A DNA stretch of 64,000 nt, from positions 868,001 through 932,000 of the forward strand of contig CAUWAG010000006.1 of the NCBI GenBank assembly GCA_963556695.1, written 5' to 3'. The translations under genes were made by a program, and so were the position numbers. The notes under the pieces are model-generated. The model did no database searches. It saw only the letters and a program-made list of their open reading frames with translations, and was not told the origin of the DNA. Positions within the stretch are counted from its first letter, which is position 1; every line of letters begins with the position of its first letter. This stretch comes from Anthostomella pinea (Eukaryota; Ascomycota; Sordariomycetes; Xylariales; Xylariaceae). This document shows, one piece after another, positions 1-9,328 of this stretch.

Positions 1-272
1 CGGCGTAGAAGCTCGCGATGTGAGATGGAGCCGAAGCTTTGGTTGGTACAGAGCTTCGTAGGTGATCGGTGAGGTCACAATTATTCCAGCAGCAGGCCGG
101 TCGGCAGTCGCTGCCAGCTGCGGCCGGGGCCAGAGCTCCTGCCCCGCGACAGCCCCCGTACCTGTCTGCCTGCCTATCACGACCATAGTATTACACACCA
201 CCAAGACGAATAGTGCAGTAGCGACAGTCCATCGTACAATACCTGCGACTTGCGAAGAATATCATAGTCAAG

Positions 273-875
273 ATGCCTCCGGTAAGCCCCAAGTCACCTT
301 TCCCCATGCTGTCGGCCATCTCCGCGAGGCCCTACACGGCTCTACTAACCCGCGCTTGCGAACAGCGACACCAGACCCTCCCGCCCGCGCAGACGTCGTC
401 AGCGCGCGCCGCCATGCAGTCCTTCTACTGCGACCTTTGCTCGAAAGGCTACTCGCGGATGAACGACTACGAAGCCCACCTGAGCAGCTACGACCACAGC
501 CACCGGCAGCGCATGAAGGACATGAAGCAGATGGTCAAGGACCCGACGGCCGGCGCGCGAGCTCGAAAGGCGGAAGCCAAGGCCGACGGGCTGATCAGCA
601 TCAAGCTGGGCGATGCCGGCGCGAATAATAACAACAGTGCTTCGGCCGCTGGTGGTGGTGGCTTCAAGAAGGGCGGGTTCAAGAAATCGGGCTTCAAGAG
701 CGCCTTCGCACCGCCGGTCGCGGAAGACGAGGCCAAGGATGAGAAAGAGAAGGAGAGGGAGAAGGCTACGATACCGGGCAGAGAAGAGAAGGCTATACTG
801 AGGGATGAGAACGTGGAGAGCGATACGGACGATGAAAGGTATGAGGTCTACAATCCGCGATTCCCTACAGAGTGA
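273..875 (+). CDS. small C2H2 (U1/jaz-type) zinc-finger protein
   Basis: Codes for up to 200 residues. A single zinc finger of the matrin/U1 type lies at about residues 51-72 (CDLC ... YEAHLSSYDH), followed by a basic stretch and a conserved-looking QMVKDPTAGARARKAE segment. The C-terminal half is low complexity: an Asn/Ser/Gly run, a GGFKKGGFKKSGFK repeat, then a charged Glu/Lys region. Fingers of this kind usually bind RNA or double-stranded nucleic acid in the nucleus; the exact role is unknown. Two starts are possible. The ATG at 273 is followed after three codons by a GT donor, and 282-365 could be an 84-base in-frame intron, so splicing does not change the frame. The ATG at 414 lies just before the finger and gives a 153-residue product. 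Confidence 0.8.
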   Translation: MPPVSPKSPFPMLSAISARPYTALLTRACEQRHQTLPPAQTSSARAAMQSFYCDLCSKGYSRMNDYEAHLSSYDHSHRQRMKDMKQMVKDPTAGARARKAEAKADGLISIKLGDAGANNNNSASAAGGGGFKKGGFKKSGFKSAFAPPVAEDEAKDEKEKEREKATIPGREEKAILRDENVESDTDDERYEVYNPRFPTE

Positions 876-1422
876 TCGAACCTACGGTGACGAGGAGATA
901 TGATCACGAGCACGAATATTGCACTACGACGGCTCGCACGATGCCGACAGCAATGTCGCAAGACCCTCCAGACGAGTAGCGAGGTCATCCCATATACGGC
1001 GAACGAGCAACTGGCTGCACGGTTTGGAGAGTCACGAGACGGCGCGAAGAGAGATGGTCGTCGTGGACACACATATCCCGCCGAAGGCATCATATCAGAA
1101 CTCGCCGAGTCGCGCGGAAGAAGCTAGAGGAGAAGTAGGTAGCTAGTAGACCAGATGTCGAGCATGTAAGCCGTGTCTACCTAGCCGTGAGGCCACAGGC
1201 CAATACAGGAGCGAGAGATTCGTGCACTGCCATGGATTTGCATTGTACCTGCTATCAATACATGTGTCTAGCCTCGGCGGTATCTTGGTCCATATTCACG
1301 CGCCCAGCTTCGTTCACTTGCACCTTCACAGCTTTAACAGCAGTACGGCAGGGCGCCGGAAGACCTCACCCTCTCGCATCCTGTGTAGTGTCGCGGTGCA
1401 GCCGCAATTTTTTCCCACATGC
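876..1422. other. intergenic, no gene recognised
   Basis: Short overlapping frames on both strands, none with a recognisable domain or a convincing start. Probably the 3' flank of the zinc-finger gene. Confidence 0.4.
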
Positions 1423-1699
1423 AGGTCAAGGATACGCAACCAACGAGTGTTATGCATTTAGTGAGGAGTAATCTGAGTGTGGGTTTTGGCTAGCAAGATA
1501 TTCTTCCTCAACACGCTCCACGAGGGAACGAAGCTGATGAAAAACGAATATCTCCAAACGAGATTTGAGTTACAAAAATTCTCTACCCGGCCGAAGCCAA
1601 GTAGAAGTGGTCATGGTTTAGTTTTCAACTAGCAAAAACACGCACTCGGATTACTCCTCACTAAATGCACAACACTTGTTAGTTGCGTATCCTTGACCT
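1423..1699. mobile_element. MITE with about 75-bp terminal inverted repeats
   Basis: The left end from 1423 (AGGTCAAGGATACGCAAC...) and the reverse complement of the right end at 1699 match over about 75 bases with few differences, including the core TGCATTTAGTGAGGAGTAAT. Total length is 277 bases and there is no coding capacity. The right end is followed by or includes TA; the left flank reads CA at the same place, so a TA target duplication is possible but not clean. Long inverted repeats on a short non-coding body are typical of non-autonomous DNA transposons; the family is unknown. Confidence 0.75.
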
Positions 1700-2720
1700 A
1701 CAGAATGTGCGTATGACAGGGTGAAGGTGTTTGGCAGCAGTGTTTGAGGGTGATGGGATAGGGGATTTGGGTTGGGATGTTGAGACTTACCTGTGACGCG
1801 TAAAGCCCGTGCACTAGGATAAAGAGCAAGATCAAAGAGCAATCCAAATTCGGAGGGGGAGAAATTTCTTTAAGTATTGCTTCAGGGCGGTGACACAATC
1901 AGCCAGGAATTCTGCCGGTGGGGCAGGCCGTGCTTATTGTGGCCAGGCTGCCAGAGTGGCATTGTCCCAGTGCTGAGCTTTCTGATTGGTTGAGCTACCG
2001 TCAGGCTTCAGCCAATGAAAAATCTGCTTTTGTGTCGAATCTTTTGATTGGCCGAACCTCAATCAGGTTGCAGCCAATGGACAACCTGCCTTTCAAGTTT
2101 TGACCAGCTGCACTCGCCTGCCACGGGCTCCCAGGGCTGCCAGGCCAGCAGCACATGCAGACGGTTCATGTCAGGAGACATCACTCAGAGGGATCTCGGT
2201 TTGGCTACAGGTAGATTAGAGCAGTGATCATTCGCAATCCATCTGTTGTGTGTCACGTCCATAGAATTACAGCCTACCTCAGCGCACGGTACCTGCCGTA
2301 CGTGTTCCAACCGCAAGTCAGAATGTCGCATCTACAGCGCCTCAGTCAATGCCCCCCGGGAGCCTGATATGATTATGGTACCGCAAGCCAACGACTTGGC
2401 CGTGTCGAGAGATGGCACGCAGCTCCATGATAGTCCCGTTGATCAATAGGCACTTCTCGTCCACTCGGCCGTTGCGTGCGCACTGGCTCTTGCCGCGTGT
2501 AAGAGATTGTGGCCGTACCAAAGAAAACGTCTCTTAGATGGTGGGCAACGGATACAAACGGGGCTCACTGCAAACGCAAGCGATGGCAGATCTATGACTG
2601 TACCTGTATATGAATGTTTTATGAACTAGATAAATAGTCGTGTTACGCCTTTCGCTCCAGCTCGTCTAAGGGGAACTCTTCACCAGCTGTTCCGACTAGA
2701 TCCTTACAGTATATATTCCA
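1700..2720. other. intergenic, no intact gene
   Basis: Contains the 62-bp tandem duplication described separately. A frame at 2246-2449 has Cys-x2-Cys-x6-Cys, half of a Zn(II)2Cys6 motif, but nothing else supports a transcription factor. Otherwise nothing recognised. Confidence 0.4.
1984..2107. repeat. 62-bp tandem duplication with facing CCAAT/ATTGG pairs
   Basis: Two diverged 62-base units (1984-2045 and 2046-2107). Each starts GATTGG and carries CAGCCAATG about 28 bases later, so each unit has an ATTGG and a CCAAT pentamer facing each other, then a CTGC(T/C)TTT segment. Confidence 0.7.
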
Positions 2721-2723
2721 ACA

Positions 2724-3384
2724 ACTCACCAGGACTTCAACGACGACTTGACATCCGGCTCATTATCATCCACGCTGGTTGAGGACATTTTGCTTCTTGG
2801 CCTTAAGTACTTGACTCATATTTTTCCAAGGTTACCGGGAAGTACGACAATGCTGCCCAGTACATCGTCCGAGTCTACGAGTCTCGTGGCAATGAACTTC
2901 TACCTTATTATGAACATGGAGCTGTCGTGGACAGTTCCGATAATTCCATTTACCTGGACGTCGAGGCCACAATCGCCTCCTACCCAGCAATTTCGCAGAC
3001 CAGTTCGGACGGCATCCCCTTCAATCTGAACCCCTGGGACCCTATTGATGATCTGAAGGCCTGGATACACGTCGACCCACGTCATTCCGCCTGGTTATAA
3101 CCGCTCCGAGAATATTCTACTTTGGCACATCTTCCCCAAAGCTTTCGTCTAGGTCTTTGGTCGTGGCCTCCGGTCAGAAGAAGGAGGCCAAGGAGGCTAT
3201 CTACAAGTCAGAAGAGTTTGTCGTCGACTCTGAGACGTCCAAACATGATGACAACCATGTCCCATTTGTGGACGGAGAGACTGCTGCTGAGACTGAGGAG
3301 CGCCGACAGCAAAGTGAAAACGCTAGCTTTAAGAAAACCTTCACACCGACGTCTGTGCCTTCTTCTCAACTGTGCAGTGGTTAG
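2724..3384 (+). pseudogene. coding-like remnants of an unrecognised gene
   Basis: Three stretches read like real coding sequence. A first piece (about 2724-2806) contains THQDFNDDLTSGSL and VEDILLLGLK. A second (2837-3100) is open for 87 codons and holds YIVRVYESRGNELLPYYEHG and NPWDPIDDLKAWIH before a stop. A third (3157-3384) reads VVASGQKKEAKEAIYKSEEF and continues with an acidic, Ser/Glu-rich tail to a stop. They lie in different frames, and the spacer between the first two keeps intron 3'-end features (TTGAC, then TTTTTCCAAG) but is only about 24 bases long. I read this as one gene broken by deletion or frameshift. The family is not recognised. Confidence 0.35.
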
Positions 3385-3926
3385 GTTCCTTCATCCAGGT
3401 GGACATAGGCAGAGTATACCTCCCAGTGACTCTAACCGAATACATGGTGCTGATTTTTAAGTGACGTCTCGTCTTCATATCAATATTTGCGGCTCCAGGA
3501 CTCCAAAGTTCCGTCAATGGCCAGGCTTCCAATAAAATTGGAGGAACATAACGAACGAGATCTGCTGGAAACTATAGTCTGTGGGCAGGCTGCACAGTGT
3601 CCTTGGTGGAGGTATCCCGGCTTTCCGGAAAACAGTTCGCGTTGTTGTTGTCATCATACTATCTAGGAAATCTTCGGGGGATATGCTAATATAGAGTGAT
3701 CAAGGCGTACTGTCTGTGCCGTGTCCTTAACTCCATAGCAAACCAATGGCCCATTATATAGAAGCCATAGCAAAGGCCTCTGTCCGCCTACGCCGGGTGA
3801 CCAGTAGCCCATTGCATAATGAAATGCTTGTCTCATGCCTGCCTGATAGTGCCCAAATCAAGACCGTAACGCCCAATAAACTCATAGTTCTCGGCCAACT
3901 TAGCTAAGCCCAGTTATCCTTAGTAT
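3385..3926. other. intergenic, no gene recognised
   Basis: No frame of convincing length or composition. Confidence 0.4.
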
Positions 3927-3990
3927 GCCCCATAGCTCAGTAGTTAGAGCTTAGCTAGCGTCTCATGCTTCGTCGTATTTGAGTACTAAA
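3927..3990 (+). other. degenerate tRNA-like sequence
   Basis: GCCCCATAGCTCAGTAGTTAGAGC has an intact D-arm (GCTC ... GAGC) and a good polymerase III A box. A degenerate B-box/T-arm hairpin (ATTTGAGTAC inside a 7-bp stem) follows at nearly tRNA spacing (about 42 bases). The anticodon stem does not form and no 3' strand pairs with GCCCC, so it is not a functional tRNA. It overlaps the 3' end of the opposite-strand secreted-protein gene. Confidence 0.3.
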
Positions 3991-4358
3991 TACGTTGTAG
4001 GACAGGACAGGAGCGGCCTCCCAGTTACCTTCTTGAAAGCAACCTTTCATTTTAGCAGCCGAATCCTGGTCTATATAACCCAATGACCCGTGATACATGT
4101 CCCCCTGTTCCGAGCAAGCGAGGTTGGCGTAGAGGTAGACGAGGGGACCGGCAGGGACATTCACGACCTCGTATGAATTCGCACTTTCGTCTTTGTGGAA
4201 TGTGGTGCACTTTTCATCTCCTTCGAACCTCGTTATCTTATGCTGACAGTTGTTGTCCTTGTAGAAGTTGATTTCGGTGGAGCTTGTTGACGAACGATGT
4301 CATCCTTTGCAAAAGCAAGAACATGAGCAAAAGCGATGAGCGACGGCGAGAGCTTCAT
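3955..4358 (-). pseudogene. small secreted cysteine-rich protein, frameshifted
   Basis: The ATG at 4358 opens a typical fungal signal peptide (MKLSPSLIAFAHVLAFA). The main body is in another frame and runs to the stop at 3955: it begins near EINFYKDNNCQHKITRF and contains four cysteines (in NNC, EKC, LAC and KGC) and an N-terminal-like VPAGPLVYLYANLAC stretch. The signal-peptide frame stops at a TAA within the body, so a one- or two-base indel at about 4250-4300 separates the parts. No acceptable intron fits there. With the signal peptide the product would be about 130 residues, the size of a small effector-like secreted protein. I recognise no named family. It is either a recent pseudogene or a base-call error. 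Confidence 0.55.
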
Positions 4359-5500
4359 GATTGGAGGGTTCGAGTTGTAGAGAAAGTTGAAATTGCTATT
4401 GGTTGTATGTTCAGTAGTAGTGTAGTGTAAGAGCTGTGGTATGACGAGCGTTATATGAAGTCAGAGGAGGACAGAATAATCCGAGCAAGCGTCGGTAGTA
4501 CATTTATATCCCTTTGAGTCTAAGTGGCCACCACCTTCGGGCAGATCAAGGCTTCAGAGTGTGAACCACGTCGGATTTTCGGCGGATTACGTGGGTTCCC
4601 CACAGGGACGTTCGCAACTGCCTACTGATTCCTGGACATTCATCGGCGTACGGTTCGTACCAGTTGAATGGAACCGCGTTGGTTCTTGCCATGGGTTGGG
4701 ATTCCGGTCGGATTCATTTGAAGTTTTGGAAGATCATGAAGGAAATGGAGGATTATATGCGAATCCTGGTGGCATCGACTATTCTTACGAAATTAGGCTT
4801 GGGTTTGATCGTCTCTCGGGGGTATGGGCCGTGTGTTGGATGGTTAGGAGTCCCCGCCACTGTAGTCCGTATCAACGTTTCCGCTATTCCCGGAGATTCC
4901 TTCCTTCAGCATCCTTACCATCATCAATCGAAACAATTGGCGGAGAGAGCCCCAGAGGGTGGCTACAGCCGTGCGTAACCCCTATTGGCCCCTAAATATG
5001 GCCACGCGGTCAGGGGCAACGTCGGCGCTCGGGGCCCCATACTTCCGTGCCCAATCGATGCCCCGGGCACGTCGGCGCTCAAGGCCCAATCTGTCCGTGC
5101 ACGATCAATAGAAAAAGCTCTTACGAACCGAAGGAGATGCTACCATGTCGGATCATCCAGGTCGGCAGCGGCAGAGCTCAGGAACGGTGATGTGTTCGGG
5201 AGGTCTAGGATAGCTGGTCCCTGGCAGCCTACCTAGGTAGATAGTAGGAAAATCACACCTAAAAACGCTGTCAGAGGCCCACACATATGACAAAACCCTA
5301 CCCCTTTTCGACCAGGTGTGACCAACGCAGGGAGGCAGGCATCCCACATCCCACATTCTGACACACATCTTGGAATGCAATATAATATTCGTAATCCTTG
5401 TTATGGCCCTTGCTGGAAAGTCTACCCAGAATATCCTTTGCTTTCCGGTACTCCGTCCTGTCCGTAGCCTTGCGAACCCTGTCCATAACCTTATAATTCT
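4359..5500. other. intergenic, no gene recognised
   Basis: The first 200 bases are probably the promoter of the minus-strand secreted-protein remnant. Two overlapping plus-strand frames (4561-4995 and 4664-4978) lack any known motif. Contains the 50-bp tandem duplication at 5019-5118. Confidence 0.35.
5019..5118. repeat. 50-bp tandem duplication
   Basis: Two units of 50 bases, each starting ACGTCGGCGCTC, then a GGCCC(C/A)AT segment and a TCCGTGC segment. The copies are diverged. Confidence 0.6.
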
Positions 5501-6095
5501 CGTATAATTGCTAGAGCGTTATAACGTCGATTATTAAACGCCTTTATTAATAGTGCCGTGCTTAACAAGGTATTAGTATAGTAAGTATAAGTCTATATAA
5601 AGGATTAAGAGAATCGTAAGTACTTTAAGGCGTTAGCAAATAGTTACTAGTATGTAGTAGATCACGTATCTATAATTATAGCCAGCAATTATGCTATAAG
5701 CTTTAGAAGTTAAAACGCTTTGTATAACTCTCTTAGATTTAGGAAAGAACTAATAAACAATGTTTATAGTTAAATTAAATGTCAACAACTTGCTATTATT
5801 AAATGATTTATTCTTAAAGATAATAATAAATTCGATTCATAACAATAAGTCTTCGTCATTAGCAAATAATCCGTTAACGAATATAAAAAGTTTAGCAATA
5901 AATAGATTAAGCGTTAGAAATCGAAGTCTACGTAACTTATTATTGAGTTACAACTAAATGCGTTTGTTTAACATTTCGAAATTTTTATCGGAAGGTTTTT
6001 AAGCTTAAGCTGCGATAAAATAGTCTAATGCGGCTTTTAATTAATAAATAAAATCAATATAAGCGCTTTTTACTCGTTGCTTAATAAATAATCCT

Positions 6096-6307
6096 TGTGA
6101 CGGCCTGCACGGACCTTCCCACATAACAAGCTGATACCTCTCAATAAGGGAAGGATCTGACCAGAGGATCCTCTTAAAGGGACAACCTCCCGCTGTACCT
6201 ATCTTTCTCTCTCTTTCTTTCCTTTCTAGTCTTGATATTCTCGTCAATAGAGTAATAGCTGCTTGTTGCAGGCCATGTCCCAGCTCCCCAGTACACTCGC
6301 CGTGACA
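6096..6307 (+). mobile_element. solo LTR (212 bp) with 5-bp target duplication
   Basis: Starts TGTGACGGCCTGCA and ends CGCCGTGACA, giving short imperfect terminal inverted repeats (TGTGACGGC against TGTCACGGC) of TG...CA type. It is flanked by perfect direct repeats ATCCT (6091-6095 and 6308-6312), the usual LTR-retrotransposon target duplication. Two further copies lie at 9117-9328 and 53590-53799. It includes a CT-rich tract, then CTAGTCTTGATATTCTCGT. It carries some extra C-to-T/G-to-A changes compared with the other copies, in keeping with RIP. Confidence 0.8.
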
Positions 6308-8430
6308 ATCCTTATCCTTTATATTAATAAAGACGAGCTTATTAGCTTGTCTTTTTAAGTCGCTGTTATAATCTTAGTTTAAAACTCTAGGCAGTATTTA
6401 TTAAGTCGCTAAAAAAACAGTATTTGACTAGGTTCGCGGCTCTGTCTTATAGCTTACTTTTTTTATCTCGGCTTTTTCTTATTTTAAAAAGCCGTTAGTG
6501 CTAAAAATAAAAGTATCGTTAGTTTAAAGGGCAGCGATAGTAAAGTTATTGCCTTTTTCGTAATAAATAAATAAAGGTTGTAAGCCTATATCTTTATCTT
6601 CAATCCTTTTTATAGTATGCGGAATGTATATTATACTAAAGATTTTTAGCTTTTACCATGTCGTATAGTGGTTTATTGACGCGAAAAATCGTACTTTTTA
6701 AATACTTTCTTTCAATTTAATAAGCAGCTTGCATAAAACAAGCCGATTTATCAGGTATTATAACTACGTATAGGCTAGAATAATGTCTTAAAAGCAGCGA
6801 GGTATTCTTGCTATTGTAGAAACGAAGTAAATGCTATGGCTAGTCGCTAGCTAGATCGTATAATTGTTAAAACTTAAGTTATAATATCGTACTTTTTATA
6901 ATCGTTATATATCTAAATACTAAGTTTACTCTTTTCGTAAAGGTGGTTATAAACGCCATTAATAATACGGATAAAACGAGGATTGATTAGTTAAATAGCG
7001 CTATAAACTTTGTTATTAAATAAAATAAAAACAAACACTTTATCGGCAAATAAAGAGTTAATTTTAAAGATATTGAATGGCTTCAAAGGTCTTTTAAATG
7101 CTATAATCTTACTTTTAATACGCAGTTTTAAAGTAAGAGTATTATTCGCACGTTTTTTATGGAAAAGAAAATGTTATTTACGTTTTATTAAATAAAGGAA
7201 TTAATAAAGTTCTCTTTTTTACTTATAATCGTAATAACTATATGTATTATGTACGCTTTTTTAAGTCGGCTTCGCGGTCATTTTATACTCTAAAAGGGTT
7301 TAAAGAGCGTTTAAGGACGTTTATAACGACGAAAAAGTGTCGACTTTAAATATTTAAACGAAACAAGGGCATCGAGATCGTGAAGCTTATCTGTATTAAA
7401 GATTATATTAAGGTAACGGTTATACGGCTTAACATACGTACGGTTAAATAAGGTTAAGCCGTTAATTGTTTTAACGGTTACGTTTCGATCCGTTATTAAT
7501 AAGACTTTGTACAGGCCTTAATATTTATGTTTTTTACAGTAAATAAGAACTTTACTGCCGATAAAAAGAGAGCGAGGCAGTATTAAGGTTATATCAAGGC
7601 CGTTTTTTATATTCAAAGCACTTTAAACGTTTTACCTAGCTCAAAGCTTACGTAGTTTACTTATTGTTTTACCTTAAGCTCAGGCACGTTAAATTTATAA
7701 TAATGTCAGGCCGAATTTATTATAACACGTAAATAAGCTTTAAAACTAACAGCATTAATATAAGAATATTAAAACTAACTTTATCGTTTACGGCTTTTAT
7801 TACTATTTATAGTACAGCTTTTCGAGAAATTTTGCATAATTCGGCATAGATAATCTCGTAAGAGCGTCGAATAAAGGTATAATACCGTTGAACCTTGCTA
7901 ATTAACTAATAAGTTTTAACGGGAATTTAGTAACAAGTGATTTTAGGTAATCGAGTTTGAACTCGGAATTTTATAGCTGTGAAATTAGTACTAACATTGT
8001 GCGTTAAAACATTTAAAAGGCTAAGATAAGTGTTAATTTAATATTGTTTTAATGCTTTTTAAGTCTTTTCAGCAAATACGTTGAAAAGGAATTAAACTGC
8101 CTAAAATGCTATAGCGGCGTCGACGTGGTAAAAAAAGGGGTTGCTTTTTAAATATATAATTTTAACGATAACTTCGTAGTTAAAATTAATATTCTTTTTA
8201 ATAAAGAACTTAAACCGCTATAATAACGGGCCTTCAACCTAGTAGTAATAGTAAAACTTTTTAATTATTATAATAGTATTTGGATTAGCTTTATTACTAG
8301 ATTTCTTTAAAAGCTTATAAAGCTTATTAACGGAAAATTAGTTAAAATATGTGTAAATACGTTACAGGCTAGCTTTATAAGAAATATACCGGTTAATGCT
8401 ATTGTTTTTGCTAAGAAAAAGAACTAAAGG

Positions 8431-8690
8431 TGATGTGACGTTTGGATATGTGAATAGAATATAAAACCCCTTGTTTACTATGTACGTATAACTATCTCTG
8501 TCTAAAGAGGAAAAAGAAGATCAAGCGGCACAGCCAAATCTGGTGGGCAACTAGATAAGTGTGTTCGCCCCACAATTCAGAACTCTAGTGGGTCTGGGAC
8601 AACCAGTCGTCCAGGAGGTCACGTGCTGTCACGTGATCCCAGGACCATCACCGATGGTAGCGACGTAGCACCCATCACAAGTGTAATAAT
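8431..8690. other. island of normal composition with TATA-like box inside the RIP tract
   Basis: About 260 bases of balanced composition with abrupt AT-rich borders. It contains ATATAAAACCCC, an A-rich segment, and GTCACGTG repeated as GGTCACGTGCTGTCACGTGATC. It could be a piece of another LTR (promoter and leader) inserted after RIP, but no terminal repeats or second copy were seen. Confidence 0.4.
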
Positions 8691-9116
8691 AAATAAACGA
8701 TTTAACTTTTCGCTTAAAAAGCTATTAAGCTTTGAATAAAGCTTTTTATATTAGTATTTACGCCTATTAACTCAAACATATGTTTTCAAAAGGATTATTA
8801 TAATAATTTAGATGAAAAAATATATGTAAAATAATTGTAAACAGCCTTATTATAATGTTATTTAAGAAGAAATAATTTTCATCATTTTCACATTTTTAAA
8901 TAATAAACATCATAACTATTTTAAAGTAAATAAAAATTAACAAGAAATTTTTAAAAAAGATGTGAGATTCTAGCAGGGTCACAAGCCTTAGGGGTGTGAG
9001 CGGTCGCTGCAAATGTTGTTGTCATTCTCAAGTATGCTCGGCAGGGCTAATCTACAGTTAAATACCATACTGCACCATGCCAGGGTGGATCCACTGTTCC
9101 CTTGACAGCCCCCTAG

Positions 9117-9328
9117 TGTGACGGCCTGCACAGACCTTCCCACATGACAAGTGGATACTTCTTAATAGGGGAAGGATCTGACCAGAGGATCCCCTTAAAG
9201 GGGCAACCTCCCACTGTACCTATCTCTCTCTCTCTTCCTTTCCTCTCTAGTCTTGATATTCTCGTCAATATAGTAATAGCTGCTTGCTGCCGGCCATGTC
9301 CCAGCTCCTCAGTACGCTCGCCGTGACA
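9117..9328 (+). mobile_element. LTR copy joined to LINE coding sequence
   Basis: A near-identical relative of the solo LTR at 6096-6307, starting TGTGACGGCC and ending CGCCGTGACA. The flanks (CCTAG and GACAT) do not form a target duplication. Its 3' end abuts the LINE frame, so it either inserted into the LINE and later lost one junction, or marks a recombination breakpoint. Confidence 0.7.

Larger units (their letters stand above)
5500..9116. other. AT-rich, RIP-type tract of degenerate repeat DNA
   Basis: Composition drops sharply to strongly AT-rich. By eye TpA is very common and CpA/TpG scarce, the pattern left by repeat-induced point mutation in ascomycetes. No frame is longer than about 70 codons. 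The tract holds a solo LTR (6096-6307) and an island of ordinary composition (8431-8690). The original elements cannot be identified; they are presumably dead transposons. Confidence 0.8.

Noticed and set aside
62..628. 188-codon frame overlapping the zinc-finger gene
   Set aside because: Out of frame with the finger, and Arg/Pro-rich in the overlap as expected for a shadow.
2246..2449. Possible Zn(II)2Cys6 transcription factor
   Set aside because: Only the first three cysteines fit, and the second half and linker are absent.
4561..4995. 144-codon frame with methionine start
   Set aside because: A competing overlapping frame of similar length, no motif, no splice support and odd composition.
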